This document shows positions 26,244 through 33,762 of a DNA stretch of 39,925 nt, in pieces; positions within the stretch are counted from its first letter, which is position 1, and each line of letters opens with the position of its first letter. The stretch spans positions 1 to 39,925 of the forward strand of contig JBEDNN010000048.1 of assembly GCA_041170585.1 (NCBI GenBank), given 5' to 3'. The notes under the pieces were generated by a model. That model saw only the letters and a program-made list of their open reading frames with translations. It did no database searches and was not told the DNA's origin. The DNA is from JBDLSY01 sp041170585 (GTDB taxonomy: Bacteria > Pseudomonadota > Gammaproteobacteria > Burkholderiales > Burkholderiaceae_C). Both the position numbers and the translations under genes were made by a program.

Positions 26244-26894
26244 TTACTGTGCGACAGGTCTAAATATTGATTGCAAATCAACAATAGTCGTACTATTTCG
26301 TCCATAACCCCGTGCTGTAATGCGGTAATTAGTGATACCCACTTTACCACCATTGCTTTTACTGAATACTTCAATAGAATATTTAGGTAAATTAGGGCTA
26401 GAAACTGCACCCAATATATTAAAAGCCGGCTGTCCAGTCACTTGCCCAAATGTACGATAACAATTTATATTTGAAAAATATTGCGTAACTGATGGAGCAA
26501 CATTGTTTACTGATAAAGGCGCAGTAACCCAGCCTGCAGTACAAACTTGCGGATTGTAGTTTTGTTTACCGCGTTGAAGTGGGCATCTTTGTGGATTAGT
26601 CGTTAAATCTCCTACAAAGGTATTTTCATTTGCGTCCCATTTTTCACAGGCAATATCATGTTCAGCATCACGTAAAGCAGCTTCGGCCGCCTGACGGGCA
26701 ATTGCCAAATCAGCAGCGTTACGCGATAATCTGTGCTCACTAAATACGCCCATAGACAATGAAACACTTAATACCATAATCACCAAAGTAATCATTAACA
26801 CAGTGATTAAGGCAACACCTTGCTGCTGTGAAACAAGTTGATAGCCAGAGCGACCCCGCTTGAATTTGGTATGAAAAGAAAAAAATATTGACAT
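26244..26894 (-). CDS. pilX: Type IV pilus minor pilin PilX
   Basis: A 216-residue minor pilin. The ATG at 26894 is chosen because AAGG lies 8 bases upstream; the longer frame would use a GTG. A 26-residue leader ending QQQG precedes VALITVLMITLVIMVLSVSLSM. Mature position 5 is Thr rather than Glu, which is normal for the PilX subfamily. The following SEHRLSRNAADLAIARQAAEAALRDAE matches the PilX N-terminal domain (PF14341-type), and a tail with ISIDLQS-like features (RYGRNSTTIVDLQSIF pattern) is typical. It lies between pilW and pilY1 and by family is part of the pilus-tip initiation complex. Confidence 0.87.
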   Translation of the reverse strand: MSIFFSFHTKFKRGRSGYQLVSQQQGVALITVLMITLVIMVLSVSLSMGVFSEHRLSRNAADLAIARQAAEAALRDAEHDIACEKWDANENTFVGDLTTNPQRCPLQRGKQNYNPQVCTAGWVTAPLSVNNVAPSVTQYFSNINCYRTFGQVTGQPAFNILGAVSSPNLPKYSIEVFSKSNGGKVGITNYRITARGYGRNSTTIVDLQSIFRPVAQ

Positions 26895-26957
26895 ATCCAG
26901 CACCTTAAGTGATTATTTTATAACGGTAAATTTTTAATACACTCATTTTTTAATAAA

Positions 26958-28034
26958 CTAGTTAGCTAAATTAGGCGTATGAATTTGATTACGTAACGCA
27001 ATGGTTTGTGTAAACGCTTGTCGTAACCGTAAATCTAACCCAATAGTCATTTTATTACCCAAACAATCCAAACGATTTGATTGTGTAGTATTCGTTTGAC
27101 CATTAGTTACAGTGGCTGAATTACGCTCACCTACCAATAAAAAACAGCTCCTAACCGCCATAACTTGATTCCATGCACCCGCAGTTGTCACTTCTCGGGC
27201 TGTTAAATAACGTGTAATTTGTGCATCATTGGTAGTTGCCATATTATTAATTGCAACACTAGCAGGCACACCATACCTAACTACCCATTGTTGAATATTG
27301 GTCGCCAGTGGTTGTGCTGTAGTATTCCCATTACCCAAACACATTAAGTCATAAATAGTGGGCTCACCTGTTTTTTGACCACTGCTGGTAGATGCTCTTA
27401 AAAAGAAACGATTAACTGCATAAGGAACGGGTGTACTTTGACCGAGGCAATCACCACTCATTCCTGTATCAGAAGAAAATGAACGTGGTAAAGCAGCCGA
27501 AAATCCAGTTACAGGACTGGTGCTGACCTGATAAGCAACAGTTAAGGCAGAGACAATATTAAGAGGAGTAGCATTGCAGCCAATGTTTAAAAAATTGCTA
27601 TTATCTGAATAACTATCCTCACAACCTGACAATGCAGGCGGGATTAAAGCAAGACTCGCTGGTGTCTGGTCAGCCGCAAAAGCATATTGAAACATAGATT
27701 TTTGATTCGCTAATTTCAAATTATAGCTATTGCTATTAGCTGCTTCATTAATAGTAATCGCATCAACAGCCGTTGAATTACCCAACCAATCAACATAACC
27801 CGCCATACGTATATGACGCGCTAAAATTGCATTAATACGTACACTTTCTTCATTAATAGCTGTAGCACTGTTTAAAGTTTTTGTACTCAATATAGTATTG
27901 GCAAACAAAGCTGCTGCACCCGCACTAATCAACAAAGTTAGTGACATAGCTACTAGCAATTCAATTAAAGTAAATCCTGATTGAGAGTATTTCAATAATA
28001 CACAATTAAGCTGAATTTTAAAACGCGCACTCAT
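26958..28034 (-). CDS. pilW: Type IV pilus minor pilin PilW
   Basis: A 358-residue minor pilin with a 20-residue leader ending QSG, then FTLIELLVAMSLTLLISAGAAALF with Glu at mature position 5. The large C-terminal region, with VLARHIRMAGY-like sequence (NAILARHIRMAGYVDWLG) and several cysteines, matches PilW. An AAAGG ribosome binding site precedes the ATG. It is followed 63 bp later by pilX. A 299-bp gap containing a MITE-like element separates it from pilV, so expression of pilW onward may need read-through or a promoter within that gap. Confidence 0.88.
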   Translation of the reverse strand: MSARFKIQLNCVLLKYSQSGFTLIELLVAMSLTLLISAGAAALFANTILSTKTLNSATAINEESVRINAILARHIRMAGYVDWLGNSTAVDAITINEAANSNSYNLKLANQKSMFQYAFAADQTPASLALIPPALSGCEDSYSDNSNFLNIGCNATPLNIVSALTVAYQVSTSPVTGFSAALPRSFSSDTGMSGDCLGQSTPVPYAVNRFFLRASTSSGQKTGEPTIYDLMCLGNGNTTAQPLATNIQQWVVRYGVPASVAINNMATTNDAQITRYLTAREVTTAGAWNQVMAVRSCFLLVGERNSATVTNGQTNTTQSNRLDCLGNKMTIGLDLRLRQAFTQTIALRNQIHTPNLAN

Positions 28035-28175
28035 GATTAGCCTTTAAATTTAAAGATATAGTGTTTAGAGCTATAGTCATTACATTTTAAAATGAGATTT
28101 TTCATTACCTATAACATTGAATTTATTAGGTTAATAAAATCTTGAAACCGTAAAATAAAATAAAAAGACTATATT

Positions 28176-28299
28176 AATTAATTGGCATTGCTACTTTAAT
28201 ATGGTTAAAGTATATATTTCTAAAATTTTCTTAGCAAAATAAAGCTTGCGTAAGATAAAAAACACAATAACTATTTTTAAGTAGCAATACCAATTAATT
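28176..28299. mobile_element. MITE-like element (108 bp) with flanking 8-bp direct repeats
   Basis: The ends GGCATTGCTACTT (28184-28196) and AAGTAGCAATACC (28279-28291) are inverted repeats of 13 bp with one mismatch. Each end is flanked by AATTAATT (28176-28183 and 28292-28299), which would be an 8-bp target duplication. No coding potential lies inside. The size, ends and duplication suit a miniature inverted-repeat element, perhaps IS1-like, since IS1 elements begin with GG and make 8-9 bp duplications. Because AATTAATT is itself a palindrome, the structure can also be read as a 21-bp hairpin arm pair. Confidence 0.5.
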
Positions 28300-28333
28300 A
28301 AATTATTATTTATTATTTATTAAGTAGTTTTAT

Positions 28334-28960
28334 TTAAAGCATTACTCTTTGGGTATAACAACGTGTACCTACCGATACTGTTATGCTAGTAGGACAGACA
28401 CTTTTAGGTGAAATAGGTTTATTACTTTTAATAGAAATAAGGTTGTTCTTAGTATCTTTATTAATAACAGGTTCAGGCCAAGCAATCACAATATCACGCA
28501 CCAAAACATTTGCTACACCATTAGGTGTTAGCAACATACCTACACTGTCAGGCGGCATTTGTGTACGTATATTTTGCCACCATGTATCTACATCGTAAGT
28601 AGAAATAGCATCTGATGAAGTGCAAGGATTTGTAACATTACAAACAGATTTAAGTGATTTATTCATAGCCATATCAATATCACCCTGTACATCATTTTGT
28701 GATGTATTAGTAATATACTTACCATCTTTAACAGCGGCACGATTAACACGCATACGTTCACCTATTTCACTGGCTAATAGAGCTGCACGGCTTACAAACT
28801 GTGCCGAACGTTGCTCTTTAGCAGCAGACAACTGTAAACCAATCGCCCCCAGCAACACAGAAGACAACAAAACAATAGATACCAATACTTCAATCAAGCC
28901 AATCCCTGCTTGATACTGCAAGTGGTGTGCTGATATAGAAAATTTAGTTAGATGTTTCAT
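28334..28960 (-). CDS. pilV: Type IV pilus minor pilin PilV
   Basis: A 208-residue minor pilin. The 19-residue leader ends QAG, followed by IGLIEVLVSIVLLSSVLLGAIGLQLSAAKEQRSAQFVSRAALLASEIGERMRVNR. The GLIEVLV core with Glu at mature position 5, and the A...EI..RMR.NR motif, are diagnostic of PilV. Cysteine pairs (CNVTNPC and near the C-terminus) are present. The 5' side is unusual: the 114-bp gap from fimU is almost wholly a 12-copy 8-bp repeat ending about 20 bp before the ATG. Only a weak ribosome binding site is seen. Confidence 0.88.
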   Translation of the reverse strand: MKHLTKFSISAHHLQYQAGIGLIEVLVSIVLLSSVLLGAIGLQLSAAKEQRSAQFVSRAALLASEIGERMRVNRAAVKDGKYITNTSQNDVQGDIDMAMNKSLKSVCNVTNPCTSSDAISTYDVDTWWQNIRTQMPPDSVGMLLTPNGVANVLVRDIVIAWPEPVINKDTKNNLISIKSNKPISPKSVCPTSITVSVGTRCYTQRVML

Positions 28961-28980
28961 GGTAGGTTATTTAAATATTT

Positions 28981-29081
28981 ATTTACTTATTTACTTATTT
29001 ACTTATTTACTTATTTACTTATTTACTTATTTACTTATTTACTTATTTACTTATTTACTTATTTACTTATTTACTTATTTA
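28981..29081. repeat. Tandem array, 12 copies of an 8-bp unit between fimU and pilV
   Basis: Twelve perfect contiguous copies of ATTTACTT (28981-29076) plus a partial copy. There are no spacers, so it is a simple sequence array. The end nearer fimU contains its TAA stop codon (29075-29077). The other end lies about 20 bp from the pilV ATG, so it forms nearly all of the pilV leader in the shared transcript. Confidence 0.97.
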
Positions 29082-29662
29082 ATAGTCAAGCGTCCCGCAC
29101 TATTTATAATTAAATTTACCTTATTGGACGCTACTGATGCATCTTGCTTATGATAAAACTCAATTGTGCCATTAATAAGGTCAATTTTTTCACCTGCTGC
29201 ATTAAAACTAATTGTATTAGCTAAATTTGTGTTAGCTACTACTTGATAATTTTTTGAAACAGGCTGTTTAATCGCTAAAGGTGGAAGTTCATCGTTATCA
29301 AGCGTCTTATCAAAATCTTTATCCGCAAAAATAATCCAACCCGCACTCCAATCACCCGCAGGAATACCTGTATTACAACCATTCTGATTAGCATTGGCAC
29401 GACACATAGTTACTGACTGACGTAATCGTACTGCTTCAGATTGTGCCAATTTAATAGCAGCAGACATTTCTTTGGCTTGATGCTTTGACTGCATTATGCG
29501 TGTTGCTTTTATAAAATCAGGTGTCGCAATGGCTAAAACTACTCCCGTAATTGCCACTACAATTAACAGCTCTACTAAACTAAAGCCTTTACTATTTACT
29601 TTATTATTTACTTTATTATTTATAATAAAGGGTTCAAAGCGAGATTTAAGCAGTCGTTTCAT
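29075..29662 (-). CDS. fimU: Type IV pilus minor pilin FimU/GspH-like
   Basis: A 195-residue prepilin. The leader is long (26 residues, ending SKG) and includes a repetitive NNKVNNKVNSK segment encoded by a DNA repeat. The mature protein starts FSLVELLIVVAITGVVLAIATPDF with Glu at position 5. The following AAIKLAQSEAVRLRQSVTMCRA and PAGDWSAGWIIFAD are the hallmark of the FimT/GspH family (FimT/FimU), with the cysteine pair CRANANQNGC between them. It is the first gene of the fimU-pilV-pilW-pilX-pilY1-pilE set. FimU versus FimT is decided by this operon position. Some FimT proteins bind DNA in transformation, which cannot be judged here. Confidence 0.85.
   Translation of the reverse strand: MKRLLKSRFEPFIINNKVNNKVNSKGFSLVELLIVVAITGVVLAIATPDFIKATRIMQSKHQAKEMSAAIKLAQSEAVRLRQSVTMCRANANQNGCNTGIPAGDWSAGWIIFADKDFDKTLDNDELPPLAIKQPVSKNYQVVANTNLANTISFNAAGEKIDLINGTIEFYHKQDASVASNKVNLIINSAGRLTIK
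29598..29621. repeat. In-frame 12-bp repeat in the fimU leader region
   Basis: Two contiguous copies of ACTTTATTATTT, with partial copies on both sides. On the minus strand they encode the NNKV repeats of the FimU leader peptide, before the cleavage site. Confidence 0.85.
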
Positions 29663-29876
29663 GGTGTTGCTTTATTTATATAATATCTTCAATATTGATA
29701 TTGATTACTATATTTATATTTGTATTTACACTGATTATTTGAGTTAACGTATCATAAACAATAAATAAAGGCTTTGAACGGTTTTACAGTATTTAACCGC
29801 TAATCTTAGTTAAGTGGTAATTTTTAATTACTATTGATAATTATTACTCACAATTATTACTACCAAATGCTTATAT

Positions 29877-30374
29877 ATGGCTATTATTGAACCAACGCAA
29901 TTTTCCTCATTCAAAATAAAACCTTTAATGCCCACGCTATTTCGACGGCTATCCGTTGCTTTTTACGAAGCAGCAATGGTATTCGGAATTTATTTTCTAC
30001 CCTCATACTTATATTTATCGTTAAGCAATACCCGTTTTGAAGATTTACAACAAGGCGGACTGCGTGCGTGGCTATATCAGTTTTTCATTTTTATAATATT
30101 TGCCATCTATTTTGGCTGGAGTTGGTCTAATGACCGTCGTACTCTAGCTCAAAAAACTTGGGGTGTACGTATTGTAAATTTAGATGGCAGCGGGTTATCA
30201 CAACGCCGTGCTGTATTACGTTACACACTGGCGTGGTGCAGCTTATTGTGCGGCTTTATGGGTTTTTTTTATGCATTCTTAAATAAAGAACGGTTATTTT
30301 TACATGATAAAATCTTAGGCACACGGATTATTTTTGACGAAACAGATGCTTCTTATAACCGTAAAGGACGCTAA
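29877..30374 (+). CDS. RDD-family integral membrane protein
   Basis: A 165-residue membrane protein with three hydrophobic segments: about residues 27-50 (LSVAFYEAAMVFGIYFLPSYLYLSL), 66-84 (LYQFFIFIIFAIYFGWSW) and 118-136 (YTLAWCSLLCGFMGFFYAFL). The family pattern is visible: an Arg-rich start (LFRRLSVAFYE), RTLAQKTWGVRIVNLDGS in the cytoplasmic loop, and LFLHDKILGTRII at the end. RDD proteins are widespread; some have been linked to ion exchange, but most have no known function. It is divergent from fimU and converges on the PP2C gene, with a two-copy 14-bp repeat (30391-30418) just after its stop. Confidence 0.85.
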   Translation: MAIIEPTQFSSFKIKPLMPTLFRRLSVAFYEAAMVFGIYFLPSYLYLSLSNTRFEDLQQGGLRAWLYQFFIFIIFAIYFGWSWSNDRRTLAQKTWGVRIVNLDGSGLSQRRAVLRYTLAWCSLLCGFMGFFYAFLNKERLFLHDKILGTRIIFDETDASYNRKGR

Positions 30375-30434
30375 AGCTCATTGTTTAATAATTTATATTT
30401 AGTGATTTATATTTAGTGATTTATTTTTAAAAAA

Positions 30435-31184
30435 TTATAGTGGTGTTAGCTTAACCAAAACAATAGAAATATTGTCGCCCTTTTTATTACCGCGTTCGCG
30501 GGCTATTTCCATTAATAACTTCGTTGCAGCTTTTGTAGTCATTGAGTTAATAATTTGACATAACTCATCATGCTTAAAATAAGCCCATAAGCCGTCTGAT
30601 GCCAACAAAAATGAATCTCCAACCCGTGGTTGGTCTAACGACCCTAAGCTAAAACGCAATTCGGTCACCATGCCTAATGCACTGGTTAATACGCTACGAT
30701 TGGGGTGAGTGCTAGCTTGTTCAATGGTCATTTTTCCAGCACTAATTGCATCCATAACAAAAGAATGATCTTTTGTACACTCTTTTAATGCTCCATGACG
30801 AAATACATACAAACGACTGTCACCTATGTGTACCCAATGAAAGGCATCGGGCGTACAAACCAAAGCAACAACTGTACTGTGTGGCTCTTTTTCTTCAGAA
30901 ATGGACAACATTTTAATGGTGGCGTGCGATTCTGCCACACATTCCGCCAACAAATTTGTGATTGACTCGTTTAGCTTATAACGGTTAAATAGCTGCCTCA
31001 TCGTCGTAATTACTTGCTCTGCAGCAATACCGCCACCTGTTCGTCCACCCATACCATCAGCAACAACTGCCATAAGGTGATCAGGGTATTTTTCGTGCGG
31101 AATAAACAATAATCGGTCTTGTTGCTCTTGACGGTCACCAATGCTTTGTGCAGTAGATGCAGTAACTTTATAGTGCTTGGTCAT
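30435..31184 (-). CDS. PP2C-family serine/threonine protein phosphatase
   Basis: A 249-residue cytoplasmic metal-dependent phosphatase of the bacterial PrpC/Stp1 type. The metal-binding motifs are all present: an early RQEQQDR, VVADGMGGRTGG near residue 41, HIGDSRLYVFRHG near 118, and LLASDGLWAYF near 193. GDNISIVLVKL closes the sequence near the end. There is no transmembrane segment or extra domain. Such enzymes usually reverse the action of a Hanks-type kinase, but no kinase, FHA or T6SS gene is next to it. Its substrate cannot be inferred. Confidence 0.92.
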   Translation of the reverse strand: MTKHYKVTASTAQSIGDRQEQQDRLLFIPHEKYPDHLMAVVADGMGGRTGGGIAAEQVITTMRQLFNRYKLNESITNLLAECVAESHATIKMLSISEEKEPHSTVVALVCTPDAFHWVHIGDSRLYVFRHGALKECTKDHSFVMDAISAGKMTIEQASTHPNRSVLTSALGMVTELRFSLGSLDQPRVGDSFLLASDGLWAYFKHDELCQIINSMTTKAATKLLMEIARERGNKKGDNISIVLVKLTPL

Positions 31185-31336
31185 AGTGCGTTGTAAAAGT
31201 GCGTTGTAAAATACAGTTTATGTTATTTAGATTTATCATCTATTTTAGTGTGTACTCTTATTTACCTTGATAAATCTTGTTAGAATATATGAAATTCTAA
31301 AGCATTTATATTGTAAATATAAATTAATATAACGAC

Positions 31337-31358
31337 TTTAAAAATAGCTATTTTTAAA
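31337..31358. promoter_or_regulatory. 22-bp perfect palindrome upstream of nadC (possible operator)
   Basis: TTTAAAAATAGCTATTTTTAAA reads the same on both strands and lies about 110 bp before the nadC start, in the 284-bp divergent gap with the PP2C gene. The gap also holds a direct repeat of GTGCGTTGTAAAA next to the PP2C start. AT-rich DNA makes palindromes likely, so an operator role is only a possibility. Confidence 0.3.
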
Positions 31359-31468
31359 AAAACTAAAAAAGCTAAAAAAGCTATTAACAACGTACGAGTT
31401 TGTAAATTTAGTTACCAATAGCAAAATGTAAGTCATTTCTAATAAATTTTCACCTAAATAGTTTAATA

Positions 31469-32389
31469 ATGAACAGTATTATCCATAAAACTACAAGCAC
31501 TATCAACAGTAAGCTGCACACTATATTTACAACAGATTATGTCGCAATTTTAGCGGACAATGACGTAAAACGTGCGTTAGAAGAAGATGTGGGTACAGTA
31601 GATTTAACTGCTAAATTAATTGACCCATTAAAGCGAACACACGCACGTATTATTGCCCGTGAAGCAGGTGTATTGTGTGGTACGGCATGGGTGAATGCAG
31701 CTATTTTAAAATTAGATGTCACTGCTCAATTAGAATGGTGTATTAATGAAGGTGACCATTTTTATGCGGGACAAACAGTTTTAAATATCAACGGATTGGC
31801 AAGACAATTACTGACCGCTGAACGTACTGCATTAAATTTTTTACAAACATTGAGTGCAGTTGCGACTAAAACGGCTAATTATGTGGCTTGTATTGAGGGA
31901 ACGACAAGCAGTATTGTTGATACCCGCAAAACTATACCTGGTTTACGTATGGCACAAAAATACGCCGTATTATGCGGAGGCGGCGTAAACCATCGTATCG
32001 GACTTTACGATGCTATTTTAATTAAAGAAAATCATATTGCCGCCGCTGGTGGTATCACTGCGGTATTACAAACAGCAAAAGCACTTGTAGCTAATACAGA
32101 GGCTAAATTTATTGAAATAGAGGTAGAAACTTTATTACAGTTATCCGAGGCTTTACAGGCAGGTGCAACTATGATTTTATTAGACAATATGAATTTAGAA
32201 CAAATTCGTCAAGCGGTGTTAATTAATAAAAATATTAATAACGGTAAAGCCATATTGGAAGTATCAGGTGGCGTTACTTTAAATGGTTTACGTGAATTAG
32301 CAGAAACAGGCGTTCACCGTATTTCAATTGGTGCATTAACTAAAGACATTAAAGCAATCGACTTCTCTATGCGTTTTGAATATACTTAA
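31469..32389 (+). CDS. nadC: Nicotinate-nucleotide diphosphorylase (quinolinate phosphoribosyltransferase)
   Basis: Condenses quinolinate with PRPP to nicotinate mononucleotide, the step after NadA. The 306-residue product is about 20 residues longer than typical because of an N-terminal extension (MNSIIHKTTSTINSKLH). The conserved fold begins at ALEEDVGTVDLTAKLI. Active-site motifs are REAGVLCG, LTAERTALNFLQ, VDTRKTIPGLRMAQKYAVLCGGG, HRIGLYDAILIKENHI and EIEVETL. LLDNMN and EVSGGVTL complete the set. All expected lysines, arginines and histidines are in place. nadA follows 84 bp later on the same strand, forming a likely nadC-nadA operon. Confidence 0.96.
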   Translation: MNSIIHKTTSTINSKLHTIFTTDYVAILADNDVKRALEEDVGTVDLTAKLIDPLKRTHARIIAREAGVLCGTAWVNAAILKLDVTAQLEWCINEGDHFYAGQTVLNINGLARQLLTAERTALNFLQTLSAVATKTANYVACIEGTTSSIVDTRKTIPGLRMAQKYAVLCGGGVNHRIGLYDAILIKENHIAAAGGITAVLQTAKALVANTEAKFIEIEVETLLQLSEALQAGATMILLDNMNLEQIRQAVLINKNINNGKAILEVSGGVTLNGLRELAETGVHRISIGALTKDIKAIDFSMRFEYT

Positions 32390-32473
32390 TATGCACCATT
32401 AAATTGTTAATTAAATAACAAAAAATGATAGCTGTAAAATAATAATAGTAAAATAATAACAGTAAAATTAATT

Positions 32474-33598
32474 ATGAATCAATCAATCAATATTAATGTA
32501 GAGTATGAGCAGCCCAGCTGTGCTACCCGTAATATTTGGGTTAAAGTACCTACCGAGCCCTCACACACTGAACGTATAGCTTTAAAGACACAAATAAAAC
32601 AGTTACTGATAGAAAAAAATGCCGTAATGGTGTCACATTTTTATGTACACCCTGACTTACAAGATTTAGCACAAGAAACTGGCGGTATTGTCAGTGATTC
32701 TTTGGAGATGGCACGATTTGGCCGTGACCATATAGCTAGTACATTGATTGTTTCTGGTGTACGCTTTATGGGGCAAACAGCAAAAATACTGTCACCCGAA
32801 AAACGGGTATTAATGCCAGAATTAGAGGCTAATTGTTCGCTAGATTTAGGCTGCCCCATTGAAGAATTTAATGCTTTTTGTAACCAGTATCCTGATCGCA
32901 CGGTAGTTGTATATGCCAATACCAGTGCCGAAGTAAAAGCACGTGCAGACTGGGTTGTTACATCAAGTTGTGCGTTGGCGATTGTTCAAGCATTGGCAGA
33001 TCAAGGACAAAAAATTTTATGGGCACCGGACCGACATTTAGGGGGCTATATTCAACGTGAAACAGGTGCAGATATGGTGATGTGGCAGGGTTCATGTATC
33101 GTTCATGATGAATTTAAAGCCATAGAACTTGCCGCATTAAAAGCGCAATATCCTAAAGCAAAAGTATTGGTACACCCTGAATCACCCGCTGATGTCGTTG
33201 CTTTAGCCGATGTAGTCGGTTCAACATCAGCTATCTTAAAAGCAGCCCGTCAATTAGAAGCGAACATATTTATAGTAGCGACTGATAATGGCATGATGCA
33301 TCAGTTACGTACCTTAAACCCAACAAAAACTTTTTTGGAAGCACCTACAGCAGGCAATAGTGCTACATGCAAAAGTTGCGCACATTGCCCGTGGATGGCA
33401 ATGAATGGTTTAGTCTCTGTCTTAAAAGCATTGGAATCTTTAAATAGTACATCTGCAATCAAGCCGTACGAAATTGAAGTAGACCCTGCTTTGGGTATAC
33501 GGGCTAAACAACCGATTGATCGTATGTTAGCGTTTACGCAATCGTTGCTACCGTCTACAGTTATTAATCAGTTAGTACCCAATATGGGTGCAGCTTAA
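32474..33598 (+). CDS. nadA: Quinolinate synthase A (4Fe-4S enzyme)
   Basis: Condenses iminoaspartate with dihydroxyacetone phosphate to quinolinate. The 374-residue form is the longer one typical of betaproteobacteria. The three cluster-ligand cysteines are C121 in EANCSLDLGCP, C208 in WQGSCIVHDEF and one of C299/C302/C305 in the ATCKSCAHCPWMAMN motif. These match C113, C200 and C297 of E. coli NadA. Other motifs are SHFYVHPDLQDLAQETGG, VVSGVRFMGQTAKILSPEKRVL (as IVSGVRF...), YANTSAEVKARADWVVTSS and WAPDRHLGGYIQ. HPESPADVVALADVVGST follows. The partner nadB (aspartate oxidase) is not in the window. Confidence 0.96.
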   Translation: MNQSININVEYEQPSCATRNIWVKVPTEPSHTERIALKTQIKQLLIEKNAVMVSHFYVHPDLQDLAQETGGIVSDSLEMARFGRDHIASTLIVSGVRFMGQTAKILSPEKRVLMPELEANCSLDLGCPIEEFNAFCNQYPDRTVVVYANTSAEVKARADWVVTSSCALAIVQALADQGQKILWAPDRHLGGYIQRETGADMVMWQGSCIVHDEFKAIELAALKAQYPKAKVLVHPESPADVVALADVVGSTSAILKAARQLEANIFIVATDNGMMHQLRTLNPTKTFLEAPTAGNSATCKSCAHCPWMAMNGLVSVLKALESLNSTSAIKPYEIEVDPALGIRAKQPIDRMLAFTQSLLPSTVINQLVPNMGAA

Positions 33599-33618
33599 TG
33601 CTTTCATCATTTAAAATA

Positions 33619-33709
33619 CTGTTTATAAATAGTGCTTATAAATAATGCTTATAAATACTGTTTATAAATAGTGTTTATAAATAGTGCTTATAAATAATGT
33701 TTATAAATA
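33619..33709. repeat. Degenerate tandem array, seven copies of a 13-bp unit, between nadA and tolB
   Basis: Seven contiguous 13-bp units of the form nTG(C/T)TTATAAATA, starting about 20 bp after the nadA stop. Variation is confined mainly to positions 1 and 4. Further partial copies (TTATATAAATA and similar) run on toward tolB. Confidence 0.85.
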
Positions 33710-33762
33710 ATTATATAAATAATAAATAGTATTTATAAATCATTAATATTAATGATTAATTA

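Noticed and set aside
26894..26970. PilX lacking Glu at mature position 5
   Set aside because: Absence of Glu5 is a known property of the PilX/GspK-like tip pilins, so it is not a defect.
28981..29081. Regular repeats that might suggest a CRISPR array
   Set aside because: The 8-bp units are directly contiguous with no spacers and no cas genes are nearby; it is a simple tandem array.
30585..30600. GCCGTCTGAT, a near match to the Neisseria DNA uptake sequence
   Set aside because: It is a single imperfect occurrence inside the PP2C coding sequence; no repeated uptake-like 10-mer was noticed in the window.
30435..31184. PP2C phosphatase as a sign of a type VI secretion or Hanks-kinase cluster
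   Set aside because: No kinase, FHA, or secretion component is encoded next to it; the neighbours are an RDD protein and nadC.
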